This document shows positions 35,334-46,244 of a stretch of DNA of 64,000 nucleotides, piece by piece. The position numbers were made by a program, and so were the translations under genes. The DNA is taken from contig GG745331.1 in NCBI GenBank assembly GCA_000151295.1, forward strand, positions 1,619,417-1,683,416, read 5' to 3'. Within the stretch, counting starts at the first letter, position 1. Each line of letters opens with the position of its first letter. A model generated the notes under the pieces. That model saw only the letters and a program-made list of their open reading frames with translations. It was not told where the DNA came from and made no database searches. The stretch comes from Allomyces macrogynus ATCC 38327 (taxonomy: Eukaryota > Blastocladiomycota > Blastocladiomycetes > Blastocladiales > Blastocladiaceae).

Positions 35334-35600
35334 ATGAACGACAAATACCCTCAAAATGCTCCAATACAACGCCGGCGCACCAAGTTGCTGCTTGATGCCC
35401 TCCCGTCGCTTGTTCTTGAACGCATCGTCCACATTGTCGCTGCTAAACGGACACCAGCTTCATGGGAAAGCAAGCACTTACGTACTGCACAAGATCTGGT
35501 GCCGCGTATTTGCGTTCTGGGCTCGTCACACTCTCATTCAGCAGTTTGTGATGCTCCGGGCAATTAACGCAGCGAAATGTAAATATCGAGCCAGAAACAA
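35334..35600 (+). pseudogene. F-box gene fragment, paralog of the 23.3-kb copy
   Basis: An ATG at 35334 opens MNDKYPQNAPIQRRR followed by LLLDALPSLVLERIVHIVA and KRTPASW. This aligns residue by residue with the minus-strand copy at 23.28 kb (MSHNLPQN..., LDALPTLILERIIHYV, QRTPSSW). As in that copy, the frame must change after ASW to recover the second helix pair (ARHTLIQQFVMLRAIN). The fragment ends without LRRs. It is a broken member of an F-box family rather than a working gene. Confidence 0.6.
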
Positions 35601-35963
35601 GGGCATCTTGGTGCAAACAGGCGACACGGGGCGACAGAACGCCGATGGAGCCCTCCACATTCATTTCTCGAAGCGCCGCAGCCCTCATCGTGACCGAGCT
35701 CGAAGTCGACCTTGGCTGAAGCAGGATCCGTTCCAGTCGTTTGCTCGTCCCATCGCACACGGAACGACAGAAACGACTGGAACAAAACGCGAAGCAAGCG
35801 CGACCAGCAAAACGAAAACGTGGAGACCTCAACGTCCTCGCTTTCCGAAAAGGCCGCAACACTTTCACAACCGAGCGCATAAATCGTTGATCAAGGCGTA
35901 TCCATTGGCAAACCGCCGAGCAAAAAGTACGGGTGCAAATCGAGCAATTTATCAACCAAGAGA
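35601..35963. other. intergenic, nothing recognised
   Basis: This lies downstream of the F-box fragment and next to the 3' end of the histidinol phosphatase gene. No gene is supported. Confidence 0.35.
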
Positions 35964-36938
35964 TCAGGGAGACGCGGCAAAGAAGCGCGTCCACACCGGA
36001 TCATTCGCGACCCGAATGCTCTTGGCCTCGAGCTTCCCCGTCCAATAAAACAGCTCCTCGACCCCGACTTCGGCCAGGTACGTCGGAACGTGCTGCCGGT
36101 AGTTGAGCCCCACGTCCTTGGGCCCGTGCGCGTCGTCTGACAGCGTGAACCGGCCACCAAGGCTCGCAATCGTTTTGGCCACTTCGATGTGCGGGTACCC
36201 CGGAATCCCCTTCTTCCACGCCCGTGCATTGATTTCAAAGAGCGAGCCCGCCGCAACCGCCGCACGAATGTTACGCTCGACGCGTGGCCACATGGTTGCA
36301 TGGTGCAGGGTCGCCAAGTGCACGTCGGGCGACGGTGCGAAAATGCCAATCAGGTCGAAGTGGCCAATGACGTGCGGGCGCACGCGCGTGATCAAGTCGA
36401 GCTGCGCGTCAAAGTAGGCCGCGTAGAGGTTGACGTGCGACCCGCCGTGCTGCGTGAGCGCGTTGGCGTACATGTCGCGCGAAAAGTCGATGGGGGTCCC
36501 GCCAACGTGGTGCACGGACCCGACGACGAGGAGTGGTGGCATCGTGGATGCCGTGAGCGCGTCAAGCTCCGCGAGGTCGACCTTCGTGATGTACTCGGTC
36601 TCGCATCCGACGACCAAGTCAATTTGGTCGGCGTAGACGCGCTGCAGCCGGCGTGCCTCGACGAGAAACGCGTCGAATTGTGCGCGTAGGTCCGCGACGG
36701 TCATATCTGACTACCGAGCCGAACGAAACTCAGTTTAGGGCCCGGAATATAGCTCATTTCTTGAATGAAACTGGCGCACCTCCTCGGGGTAGAGGTGCTC
36801 TTGTGCAAACCGCGGGACGTGCTCGGTCAGGGCATAGCTGATAAAGCCCTGGCGAATGGCCTCTTGAACGACCTGCTCGAGCTTGCCATGACCATGACGG
36901 CAAAACTGGCCGCTATGCGAGTGCTGAGAGATGGGCAT
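35964..36938 (-). CDS. histidinol-phosphatase, PHP family (HIS2-like)
   Basis: Two exons (36938-36780, 36710-35964) join in phase 0 to 301 aa. The PHP metal-binding start HSHSGQFCRHG is followed by ALTEHVPRF and LYPEE, the family order. After the junction come LVVGCETEYI, a SVHHV metal site, VIGHFDLIGIFAP and the C-terminal FTLSDDAHGPKDVG with the metal-binding Asp and His. Fungal HIS2 enzymes of this type remove phosphate from L-histidinol phosphate, the penultimate part of histidine synthesis. The intron has a GTGCGC donor and TAG acceptor. It is divergent from the Abitram gene. Confidence 0.93.
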
Positions 36939-37263
36939 GGTGTCGCGATCTCGTGTTGGGTCGAGGTCGCGAAGTGCAGCGAGTTGGAGCGAATTGTTTT
37001 CGTCGTGTCGCTCTCTCAGAAGAGCTCAGCCTTGAGTCTGGCAGAAGGAGCCATGATCGACCCGTTGGTGAAGATGGAGCGAGCTGGCGGTCTGCCTGTG
37101 GTGAAATGAACGGATGGGATGATGATGATTATTTGCGGCAGTTTGGTGAGTGCGGTGGGCTGCAGAGTGATGGATTCCAGTCATCTCGAACGTGATCGGC
37201 TGTACCGCATCGACCGCTTCCTGGCCAGCTCGGCCGTGAAGCCGTTCACTCCATTCCACCAAA
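36939..37263. promoter_or_regulatory. divergent promoter between histidinol phosphatase and Abitram-like gene
   Basis: The 325-bp spacer lies between divergent start codons. No TATA box was recognised. Confidence 0.4.
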
Positions 37264-38201
37264 ATGGAGTCAATTTCTCCAGCAATCCAGGCCGATTCGG
37301 TCACCTATGACCTGACGCAATATGACCGGCTCATCAACGAGTGCTACAATGTCAACGCCGAGTGGGCCATTGCCACACGCTACTTCAATCCGCAGTTCCT
37401 GATCTGTACCGTATCTCGGCCGCCACGACTGCTCCGAGGCTCTCGGCAACAAAATTGGGCGGAGGAGGATGCTGTGCCCTCAAGACCACAATGGCTGATG
37501 TTCAATGTCGTCATTGACAGCGAAGGCCAAGAATGATCAGTACCTGCAAGCCGACAGCGATGCAGCAAAAGCCGACCCGCGCCTCGACATGATGCTACTT
37601 CAGTCGCCCAATTCGTTCGTAAACTCTCATCGTTTGATCGTGTCGGATTGCATTACCCTGACCGATCTCACACTCTAGTCTTTGTGTCGTTTCGCTCGCC
37701 CCTGGCCATCGCCTCTTTGCGCACCTCCGCGAGAACCCCAGCACAACCATCACCGCCGTGCGGTACACGTCCCAGGCGACCGACAACCTCGTGCGCAAGC
37801 TGAAACCCGGCAGTTCCGGCGGTCGCGGCGGAAAACGCAAGCGCGGCGGCGCGTCGCACCCCGTGAGCCATGACCCAAGCACGTTCCATGAGGACACGCT
37901 GGTTGCGCAAATCGTGCTGTCGGACGGGACCGTGTTTCCGGTACACGCGGGGATTTACGGGTCGTTGCTGCAGCTGAACGACGCGCTGGCGACGGACCCG
38001 ACCTTAATTGTCAAGCACCCGTGTAATGTCGGGTTCCTATTTGTAGCCAAACCGTTCCGCGAGACGGTGCGCGATGTGCTGATGCGCGAAGAGTACCTGG
38101 CCGCGCGGCCGGACGTGGACGCGAGTATGTATCCGGAACTCGTGGGGCCGCGCGATGTGGACGAGGAAGCGGCCGAGGAGGGGCCTGCCGGGCAAGAATA
38201 G
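37264..38201 (+). CDS. Abitram/FAM206-family protein
   Basis: Three exons (37264-37405, 37521-37614, 37679-38201) join in frame to 252 aa. Exon 1 ends in ATRYFNPQFLI, matching the family's conserved RYF near the N-terminus. Exons 2-3 rebuild LLQSPNSLCVVSLAPGHRLF, comparable to the ILQHSNRICVITLAESHPV-type block of animal members. Then come GKRKRGG (family GKRKRGAQ) and QIVLSDGTVFPVHAGIYGSL with NDAL. The fold resembles the glycine-cleavage H/biotinyl type. Animal Abitram (Simiate) is linked to actin and transcription; its role in fungi is unknown. The first and second exons are inferred from frame and family blocks, so they are less sure than the third. Confidence 0.75.
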
Positions 38202-38268
38202 GGAGTGGAGAACACAAATGGGTCGTGCATTCTTTTTGATGTGAAAGAGCCGCTCTTCGTCATCGTCA

Positions 38269-40994
38269 TCACTTGGCGAACAGCGTCTCCTCGTACTTGC
38301 GCTTGGCCACAAACGTGCCCGGTTTGACCTGCGCGTCCGGGTGGTTGGCCAGTTCTAAGACGATACAAAGTCGGAAAAACGCCGTCAGCGTCGCAGTAAC
38401 CAGTGGAGAAACAAATTCCGAATCGTACCGGCAGGACACTTGGAGACGGGACTCTTGACGAGCAGGTTCTTGAGGTCGTAGAGCACCTCCGAGTCGTCCT
38501 TGGTCAGGAACGTGACGGCCGTCCCCTTCTTGCCCGCACGACCCGTACGCCCGATTCGGTGCGTGTACTCTTCAATGTTCTTGGACATGTCGAAATTGAC
38601 GACGAGCGACACGTTGGGCACGTCGAGACCGCGCCCGGCCACGTTGGTTGCGAGCAAAATCTGGGCCTCGCCCTTGCGCAGCTTATCAATCGCGGCCTCA
38701 CGCGTATCCTGCGACTTGCCACCGTGCAGCGCCGCGACCAAGTACCCTTCCTTGGCGAGCGTCTTGGCATACTGGTCAACCGACCGCTTCTGGTTGAAGA
38801 AGACAATGATCGGCGGCTCGTACTCTTCAAGCAGCTCAAAGAGCCGGTGCCGCTTGCGGTTTTCGTCGTGCACAAACTCAACAATCTGTTGCACCGTGTC
38901 AACGGCCTTGCCAGCGTTACCAATCACGACGGTCGCAGGCTTGCGCAGGTACTTTTGCGCGAGCCGCTCGACGGCCGTCGGCATCGTCGCTGAGAACATG
39001 GTCGTTTGCCGAATGTGCACGCCGCCGAGCGCCTTGAGCACGGCCTCGGGCAATTGCTGCCGGACCACGGGCTCCTCGGTGGTATCTTTGACCAGGGGCC
39101 GGTCCACGTCCATGGCGTCATGGTGCCCGAGACTGCGCAGCGTCGCCATGGCGCGCGCCGTCGCGCTCACGTCGCGCCCTTGGTCCGCAGATGGTCGCGC
39201 GGCGTCGGCATGCTGCCCGTCCTCGGCATTCGACACGGGCAGCTTGTCGAGAATAAACGTCACGTCGGCCTCAAACCCCATATCGATCATGCGGTCGGCT
39301 TCGTCCATGACCACGTATGTGCACTGACCGAGCACGATAATATGCCGGTCAAGACAATCCTTGAGTCGTCCAGGCGTCGCAATCACAATCTCGGCGCCGC
39401 GGCTCAACGAAATACTCTGTTCCTCGATCGAGTGCCCACCGACAATCGACACGCACCGGAACCCCATGGGTTTTGCAAACTTGGCCGCCTCGACTTCAAT
39501 CTGCTGCGCCAATTCGCGCGTCGGGACCATGATCAGCGCGTAGGGGCCGAGTGCCGCCGTCTCTTCGGTAATTTTCGGCAGCTTCATAATGAACGAGAGC
39601 ATCGGGATCAGGAAACTCGCCGTCTTGCCGGATCCTGTCTCGGCAATGCCGATAATGTCGCGGTTCTGCAGACCGATTGGGATCGTTTGCCGCTGGATCG
39701 GTGTCGGGTCCTTGTACCCGACTTGCTCGATCACGCGCAAGATTGGTTCGGGGATCGACGACTCGCGCCACGAGCGGATCGGACGCGGGACCTGGCCACC
39801 TGGAGGTGCGAAAGTGAGAGTCAGTTGAAATGTTCGCGGAGTCCACGATGGGCGGGAGCGTGCGCGTACGGGAGCACGTACCCTTGGTCGAAATGTCAAA
39901 GTCTTCCTTGAAAATGCGCCAGTCGCGCTCCTTCATCTCGCTCAACCGCTTCTCGGACCAATGGCGGTTGTCGACGATGACCTGCTTGCCGCCCTTGCGG
40001 AAACTAGATGCGACATATAATCCGTCAGGTTGCACGTCTTCCCGTACTGCAGCCTCCCGAATGCCCAAGTAACGTACTCGCTCTCCTCCGGATCGATCCC
40101 ACCCAAATGCCCACGTCCAAACGCCGTATACTCGACGCGCTGGTTATACAGCGGGTTCACGTCGACCGACGTGTCCTCGCCCGCATCCCAGTCGAACACG
40201 AACCGGCGGTCATTCACGCGGCGCACTTTCCGCTTCTTCCATTCGCCGCCCATGTACCGCTCGCGAATCTGCGCCATTTCCTCTGGGGTCAGGCCAGCCG
40301 TGTCGATTTCGCCATCCTCTTCGCCCTCGCGCGAGGGACGGTCGCGCCGGTCGTCGCGGCGGTCTTCGCGCCGGCGGTCGTCGTACTCGCGGTCGCGGTC
40401 GCGGTCGTTGCGGTACCCGCGGTACCCGCGGTCGCGATCCCGGTCGCGGTCGCCACGGTCGTACCGGCCGTCGCCGTTGCGATCGTATTCGCGGGACCGG
40501 TAGTCGTCGCGGCGTGAGCGTGGCGGGGAGGGTGAGCGGTGGTCGCGGTACCGATCGCGGCCACCACCAGAGCGCGAGCTGGATGATGCGTAGCGGCGTG
40601 CTTGTTCCTCTACACGGCATCGTCCATCATCAGATGAAGCAAGAGGCCAATGATGAGTAGGCTCGAGGACGCACCTTGCGCGAGCTTCTTGGCCTCTTCA
40701 AAAAACTCGATGCGCTTTTGCTTTTCTTCGACCTCGCGCTCGTGGATCGCCTCGACCTCCTTGGCGCGACGCTCGAGCGCGAGCTTGGCGCGCTCCTCCT
40801 TGGACAGGAACTTGGGCTAGATTTGGTCGACGAGTCGGGTCGTCAGTTTTTTTGATCGTGATCGCTCCGTTGTTGTTTGCGTTGATGAGCATGTGGCTGC
40901 TTGCCTTGCTGCCGGCCTCCTTTTGCTGGGCTTGCCGCTTGACGACGTCTTCCAGCGAGAGCGGCTCCTTGCCGCGTCCATTGCTGGCAGTCAT
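38269..40994 (-). CDS. PRP28: spliceosomal DEAD-box RNA helicase Prp28/DDX23
   Basis: This is a multi-exon minus-strand gene. The N-terminus MTASNGRGKEPLSLEDVVK leads into PKFLSKEERAKLALERRAKE and an Arg/Asp/Tyr-rich RS-like domain. The Prp28-specific block follows: RERYMGGEWKKRK, FVFDWDAGEDTSVDVNPLY, DNRHWSEKRLSEMKERDWRI. The helicase core has PTPIQRQTIPIGLQ (Q motif), AETGSGKT (I), PTRELA (Ia), TPGRL (Ib), DEAD (II), FSATMP (SAT) and HRIGRTGRAG (VI). The last exon rebuilds ELANHPDAQVKPGTF. Prp28 displaces U1 from the 5' splice site in favour of U6. The junction between the first exon (to about 40830) and PKFLSKEER could not be fitted to a clean GT-AG in phase. A Gly/Ala/Asp-rich insert (QHADAARPSADQGRDV) sits between motifs II and III. 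Confidence 0.95.
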
Positions 40995-41429
40995 GGTGGC
41001 GAATAGGGAATATGTGGTTGCAGTGGCGTTGGAGCTTTTAATGTCGATGAGGACGTGGTGGACGTTTTTCGACCTGGCCGTTGGCACTGACAGTCAAGTC
41101 ATTTGTGTGCTGCGAATGATGCACAATCTCTGTGAGCAACCTTCACACGGCTACACAAGTCGCAAGGGCCAGGGAACACCCAACTTGGGCAGCTTGCATT
41201 GTTTCGCGCTGTCGAGATTGCGAATTACGATCCATGGGACGCTGTCGCAGACGACGCGACACGCAAGGACACGTCTCCCAACCAACCGACCCGCCCGACT
41301 TCCTTGCAACGCTCTTGACCGCACCCGACCCCGCTCGCGCCCGCCACTACACGCAACGCGCTGCCCGCCCGCCCAGCGACCGACCAATCAAGCCCACCTG
41401 CCATCGAGCCGACATCTCTCGCTCTCCCA
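40995..41429. promoter_or_regulatory. divergent promoter between PRP28 and DUF155 gene
   Basis: A 435-bp spacer between divergent ATGs. An upstream in-frame ATG for PRP28 exists at 41087 but has weaker context. No TATA box was seen. Confidence 0.35.
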
Positions 41430-43088
41430 ATGTCATCCGGCCGTCAGAATTCTCAAGCGATGCGCCGCAAGTCCCGCCAGGCCTACCACCGGCTGCCGAC
41501 CGACGACGGCCCCATGGCCGGCTCCTTCCCGACGCGCGCCGTTGTCCCAGCAGGCGCGCCCACGCTCGGCCCGCCCAAGCCGCACAAGCAGCCGAATCGC
41601 ACGACCAAGACGGCGCAAAAGCTGACCTTGTTCCCAGAGGACGCGCCCGTCACGCAGCCGTCGCAATTGCCCGAAGAATTGCTGCTGCCCGAGGCCGAGG
41701 ACTTGTACGACCAGCTGACGCAGGTTCCGCCCGAGCGGATCGGGAAACTCGACCGCAAGAAGCTGCCGCGCGTCACGGCCTACTGCACCGCAAAGTACGC
41801 TCGAATTTGGGTCGTTTCCGCAAGAGATCGCGGTCGGTTCACTTTGCGCTGACGATACGCACCTCTCGTACATTCCAGTTCGTACCGCCTTGACGACCTC
41901 ATTTCCTTTCTCAAGGCGCGGCCCAACGTGACGCCCCCCAAAAAATTCGACGAGTGCCTCTATGTTGCGCTTTACTCGTCGGTGGGCCAGGCGATCCCGC
42001 AACCAATGCACTCGCACACGCACCCAGGGCTCGACGTGCTTGAGGCCTTTCGCGCGCACTCGGAGGCGCTCACAGCGCTGCAGCACAATGTGGGCGAGCT
42101 GTTTTGCTTCGAGTACGGTGTGCTAGTCTTTTGGGGGTTCAACGAAGACGAGGAAAAATCGATAATTCGCGAGCTGGCCGCGTTCGAGGACGAGTCGTTG
42201 GGGTCGGACGTGGAGACCGAGGAGTTTGTCTTCCACTACAACTCGAATTACCAGCCGCGCATCTACAATGATATTATTTCGCTCAAGGTACGGACATGCG
42301 TGGGGTCGACTCAGAGATATGTATTGCTGTTCCCTCGCTGACCCATTTATTCGATCCGCGATTTGCATAGAACCCGGCCAACTACATGGCCAAGCTCACC
42401 ATCTCGCACGCGATTGCGCAATCGACCAAGCTGACCTTGTTCGAGGGGCTCATTGAGGAAACGATTTCCGCGACCAAGCACATTCCGCAGACCATGGCCA
42501 CGTCGGGCAAGGTGCCAATGAGCCGCACCGCGATCACCAAGAAGATTGGGCAGCTGTTCATCATGAGGATCAACGTTAACCTCGTCTCGAACGTTCTCGA
42601 CACGCCCGAGATTTTCTGGTCCGAACCCGCTCTCGGTATGGCTCACTTTGTGCGCGCCGCAATGATTTATTAGCATGGACTGACTTTCTCCACCTGTTCG
42701 TAGAGCCATTATACCAGGCGATTCGCGGGTACCTCGAGATCAGCCAACGCGTCGAGCTCTTGAACCAGCGCGTGTCAGTCATTTCTGACCTCTTGGACAT
42801 GTACATCGACGGCAGGAGTGCCTTCTCGACCTTGATTCTTCCCATGCCCGGCATTTTCTGACCTTTCATTTGGCCGCGGCCACAATAGGTTGAAAGAGCA
42901 CTTGACAAGCACGCACGGCGAGCAGCTCGAGTGGATCGTCATTGTGCTCATTGGTACGCGGCGCCGCTTCCTGACCTGGCTCTCGATTGCTGCTTACGGT
43001 TGCTGAACCATACTTAGGTTTCGAGATCTTGATCGGGTTGGTCACGATCCTGTTCGACTATGTCGCATGGGCCCAAGGTCGAGACTAG
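41430..43088 (+). CDS. DUF155 / RMND1-Rmd1 family membrane protein (frame anomalies)
   Basis: The gene reads MSSGRQNSQAMRRKSRQAYH, a disordered N-terminus, then the DUF155 domain: RVTAYCTAK, YRLDDLISFLK, ECLYVALYSSVG, GELFCFEYGVLVFWGF, SKLTLFEGLIEE-like strands and a coiled coil (GEQLEWIVIV) ending in a C-terminal TM helix (IVLIGFEILIGLVTILF). Introns at 42288-42370, 42636-42703 and near 42960-43018 fit. Two joins do not. The first intron (41795-41877) leaves exon 2 one base out of frame (an extra C at 41880-41881). The exon before 42888 would need a non-GT donor (GAGTGC at 42816). Either the locus is beginning to decay or these are sequence errors. Rmd1/RMND1 relatives support mitochondrial translation or vesicle functions. 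No mitochondrial presequence was seen. Confidence 0.75.
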
Positions 43089-43610
43089 GCATGTGCTTTG
43101 CTTGGTCGATTTTTGCTTCCTGCCTTCGCGATCTGGCTCTTGGTGGTCGTCATTTTCTACGTGATCCGTGAAATATAAAACGTTCAAGTGTGTTTGGCTT
43201 TGTTATCTGACCCGATCCCATCGCTTTTACCAATACGTGCTTGCCCCGTCGATTTGATTGCCATCGAAACTCGAAAGATCGTGAGCATCTGACCCCCATG
43301 GGTCCCGGTTGCTTTTCGCTCCGATCATGAGTGAAACACTGTTACGCATCATGTCCAACGTGCCATGTTGAGTGCCAATCCGCTCTTTCACTCTGAATGC
43401 TTGTTGCTCCATGACCTGAACTCACACTATCCAGTGACTGGACACAAAGATTGAAGAGGAAGCATGCGACATTTTAAAGCATTGAAATATGATTTCTCCA
43501 AGTTTTAACAGCGAAATCGCGCCGCGGCGCCATCATTCAGCTCGACCCATAAAACTTGTCACGTCAAACGCATTGGCCCTTGACAGCGACAAGCGCGTAC
43601 GACAAGCCGA
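43089..43610. other. intergenic, convergent 3' ends, nothing recognised
   Basis: About 520 bp of lower-GC sequence between the DUF155 stop and the RAD51D-like stop. No gene is supported. Confidence 0.4.
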
Positions 43611-45296
43611 TCAAATCTCACGAATGTCCATGGTGAGCGCAATCGCGCCGTGCCTCGACTTGCCCTGGTACTGCCACTGACCGGGCCTGCGATGAGCACC
43701 GCCCCACGGCGCGCCGGGCCCAAACGGCATCCCGCGCGGACCACCGTGAGGACTGCGCGGTCCATGTGCGCTAAACGGGCCTTGGTGTGGGCCATGCGCG
43801 CCAAACGGGTCTTGATGACCCGGAAAGCCATGCGGGCCGAAACCTGGCATCCCGCCCGAACCCATCCCGCCAGAGCCCATCCCACCGCGGTCCTTCATTC
43901 CCGCCATTCCGCCACGGCCGCCCCACATGCCACGGAACCAGCCGCGCCCACGCATCCCACCGCAACCCCACATCCCCGGCATCCCGCCGCGCAGTATACC
44001 CGCCATGTCCGGCGCGTCGCGCGAAGCTGAGGCGCCCTTTTCGTCTGTCTCGTCGCCGCCACAGTGCTCGAGCACGGCCTTGACGAACGCGGCTACATCG
44101 AGCGGCACGCCAGCGGGCGCGGAAAACTTGGCGTGGAACGTGGCCTCGCGCGGGAGAGTATCGGCTTCGCCTTCGTCGCGGTCGTTCATGGTGAACAGCG
44201 AGACGAGCGCGTCCTTCTGGTCGGCCGAGAGTTCGGCGATGAGGCCGTTGTAGAGCGTGGTCACGGGGGGCACAAAGTCGATCGTGATGCGCTCGTCCAC
44301 CAGAAATTCTCCCGAGTGGCCGAGCACGGGCTTGGCTTTGCGCTTCGAGCGCGTCGCGTGGTTGATAACCTGCGCGAGTGGAGCAATGATGAGACAAGCC
44401 ATCGGTGGAATCGATCGGGGCCGAGGGACGTACCATGACAACGATCCCGTAGTCGGTCGCGGTCCGCTTGAGCGTGATGACCTGGTTGGCCATGCACTCC
44501 CAGGGCTCGCGCGCGTCGCCGACCAGCGCGGTAAACAGGGCGTGCACCGAGTCGAGCACGATCAGGTGCAAAAACGACCAGAATGGGTCGCGCGTTACGG
44601 TCTACAATGGGTGGACAAGAATGAGCGCGTGAATCCATCTACGGTCGAGATCAAGCTCGGGTAAGCAAATACCTCGAGCCGGTCTTCAATCAACGCGAGC
44701 GCCTTGACGCACTCTTCTGGGAGAACGCATTGCACGCGTTGGACGCGGTCGAACTAAAGTCGAATCGTTCATCGACCAGCCCCTAATCGCTGTATCCTTT
44801 TCTCTCTCAACGAACCATGTACGAACCAGCACGTTCGCGTCAGGTGAATCCTGTCCGAGACGAGCGAGCAAGTGCCTCTGGACGCGCATCGCCGAGAACC
44901 CTGGAGTCGCGTCCAGCCAAACGGCCGACCCAGACGGTCGTTGCTGCTGCTGCTGCTCGTCCACCGCCGCTAACATGGTCGCGCACGTCGCATAGAGCTG
45001 CTTCGTCTTCCCGCTGCCCGGCACCCCACGAGTTCGGAGACTTGCCCAGCGCGCCACCCGCCGCCGCCGAGAAACACGTCGAGTCTGTGACATTCGCACG
45101 CTTGTCAGGTCAAACACGGCAAAAAAAATGGGTGGAGAAAAACAAAGGCAACGGACCCAGCACAGCCCGTCGGCAACGTCCGCCCCGCATTGCCTTTCGC
45201 CTGCTCGAGCCAATCTATGCCCGACATGGGTTCCGGCGCGAGCTCTGCAGCATTGTCGTCAACCGAGTGCATGGGCGAAGTTGCGTGCGACAGCAT
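43611..45296 (-). CDS. RAD51D-like recombinase with a novel C-terminal domain fusion
   Basis: The exons rebuild a RAD51 paralog closest to RAD51D: RTLPTGSCECHRLDVFLGG, GQVSELVG, PGSGKTKQL (Walker A), FDRVQRVQCVLPEECV, LIVLDSVHALFTALVGD (Walker B), YGIVVMVINHATR, KPVLG and RITIDF. Joins at VLF, LET and VMV are in phase. RAD51D acts with XRCC2 and RAD51B/C in homologous recombination. After RITIDF, where RAD51D normally ends shortly, about 200 residues follow: a compact segment with LPREATFHAKF, then a Gly/Met/Arg-rich tail (GMRGRGWFRGMWGG). This extension is homologous over its whole length to the free-standing protein at 61984-62853. A single-base frameshift at 45024-45027 (four C on the plus strand, minus-strand GTGGGGTGCC) separates SELVG from the Walker A loop. 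The start is uncertain (ATG 45296; an extra exon at 45387-45540 is possible). Confidence 0.72.
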
Positions 45297-46052
45297 TGGG
45301 CTGGAGTTGCACGAGTCGGTCGACAATAACGGAAGAGCTTGAGGTCTGAATTATCATGAGTTAGGTCAACATGTTCGTTTTGGTGCCTATTGCGAATGTT
45401 GACGTTGATCTGAACCTGTCCAACACTTTAGCGACTCGAGCCGCGCGAGAACCGCCTCGTGCTCGCGGTCGTGTTGCCGCAAGTGAGCGCGCCGGCGCGC
45501 TTCCAGTCGGCCATCAACGAGACTCGCGTTGGTGGGCATGGTCAAGAGGTCGAAAGCAAGGAAGGACTGGTGTATTTTGCATCCAGTTTTTTTCTTCGGT
45601 GCCATCCCACAAAAGAGAGGGGTCAGCACGATTCTACATTCCACATTTCGAGCATTATGGTCGTTGTATTTGGTTTTGGGCAGGGTGAGGTACTAGAATA
45701 AAGCGCGGGCGCGCGGTGCCGGGCCGGCGACTCGCGGCACGCAACGGGAAACGACAAGGTACAAATCAACAACGATGACGACGATGACGACGGCGAAGAG
45801 ACGCCGCGCGTAGCCGTGAACGACGTCGAAGCCAAGCGGCGGCGCGCGAGCATGAGCGAGCAGCGATTGCTGTGTCGACTAGAGAGGGCAGCGCAACCGA
45901 GTGAGCCTTTCATTCCCACGGCAATCGAGAATGAACAATCGACAAGGGTACGTGCACACCGATCGCTTGAGCGCAAGAGCACGACGCCCCATCCAACCCA
46001 ACGACACCACCACGACCTGCGCGCAGCAGGCCCTACCAGCGACGACAAGACC
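45297..46052. other. uncertain region upstream of the RAD51D-like gene
   Basis: It holds two coding-like scraps. On the minus strand at 45387-45540, MPTNASLVDGRLEARRR continues as a charged helix and could be a first exon of the RAD51D-like gene. On the plus strand at about 45765-45945, an Asp-run then VNDVEAKRRRASMSEQRL ends at a GTACGT donor. Neither can be joined with confidence. Confidence 0.3.
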
Positions 46053-46244
46053 TTACTCGCTGACGGGCAGGCCCTGCGAAGCGCGGATGACCTTGAGCTT
46101 GGCGATGCGGTCCTCCTCGGCGGGGACCTTAATCTTGTACCAGAAGTACATGGCAGCGCCGGTGCCGAGGCCGAGTGCGCCGGTCAGGTCGAAGATGAAC
46201 TTCTTGCGCAGCATGCCGGTGATGGGGGCGATGGGGGCGGCCAT
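46053..46244 (-). CDS. COX9: cytochrome c oxidase subunit Cox9 / VIIa-like
   Basis: An intronless 63-residue ORF begins APIAPITGMLRKKFIFDLT, closely matching the fungal Cox9 N-terminus (APITGxxxRRxxxDL). One TM helix (ALGLGTGAAMYFWYKI) follows, then a charged matrix-facing or intermembrane tail (EEDRIAKLKVI). The length is typical (about 55-65). It is a small nuclear-encoded subunit needed for assembly and stability of complex IV in the inner mitochondrial membrane. The start is the second-to-last ATG in good context (gccATGGcc); upstream frame is non-conserved. Confidence 0.88.
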   Translation of the reverse strand: MAAPIAPITGMLRKKFIFDLTGALGLGTGAAMYFWYKIKVPAEEDRIAKLKVIRASQGLPVSE

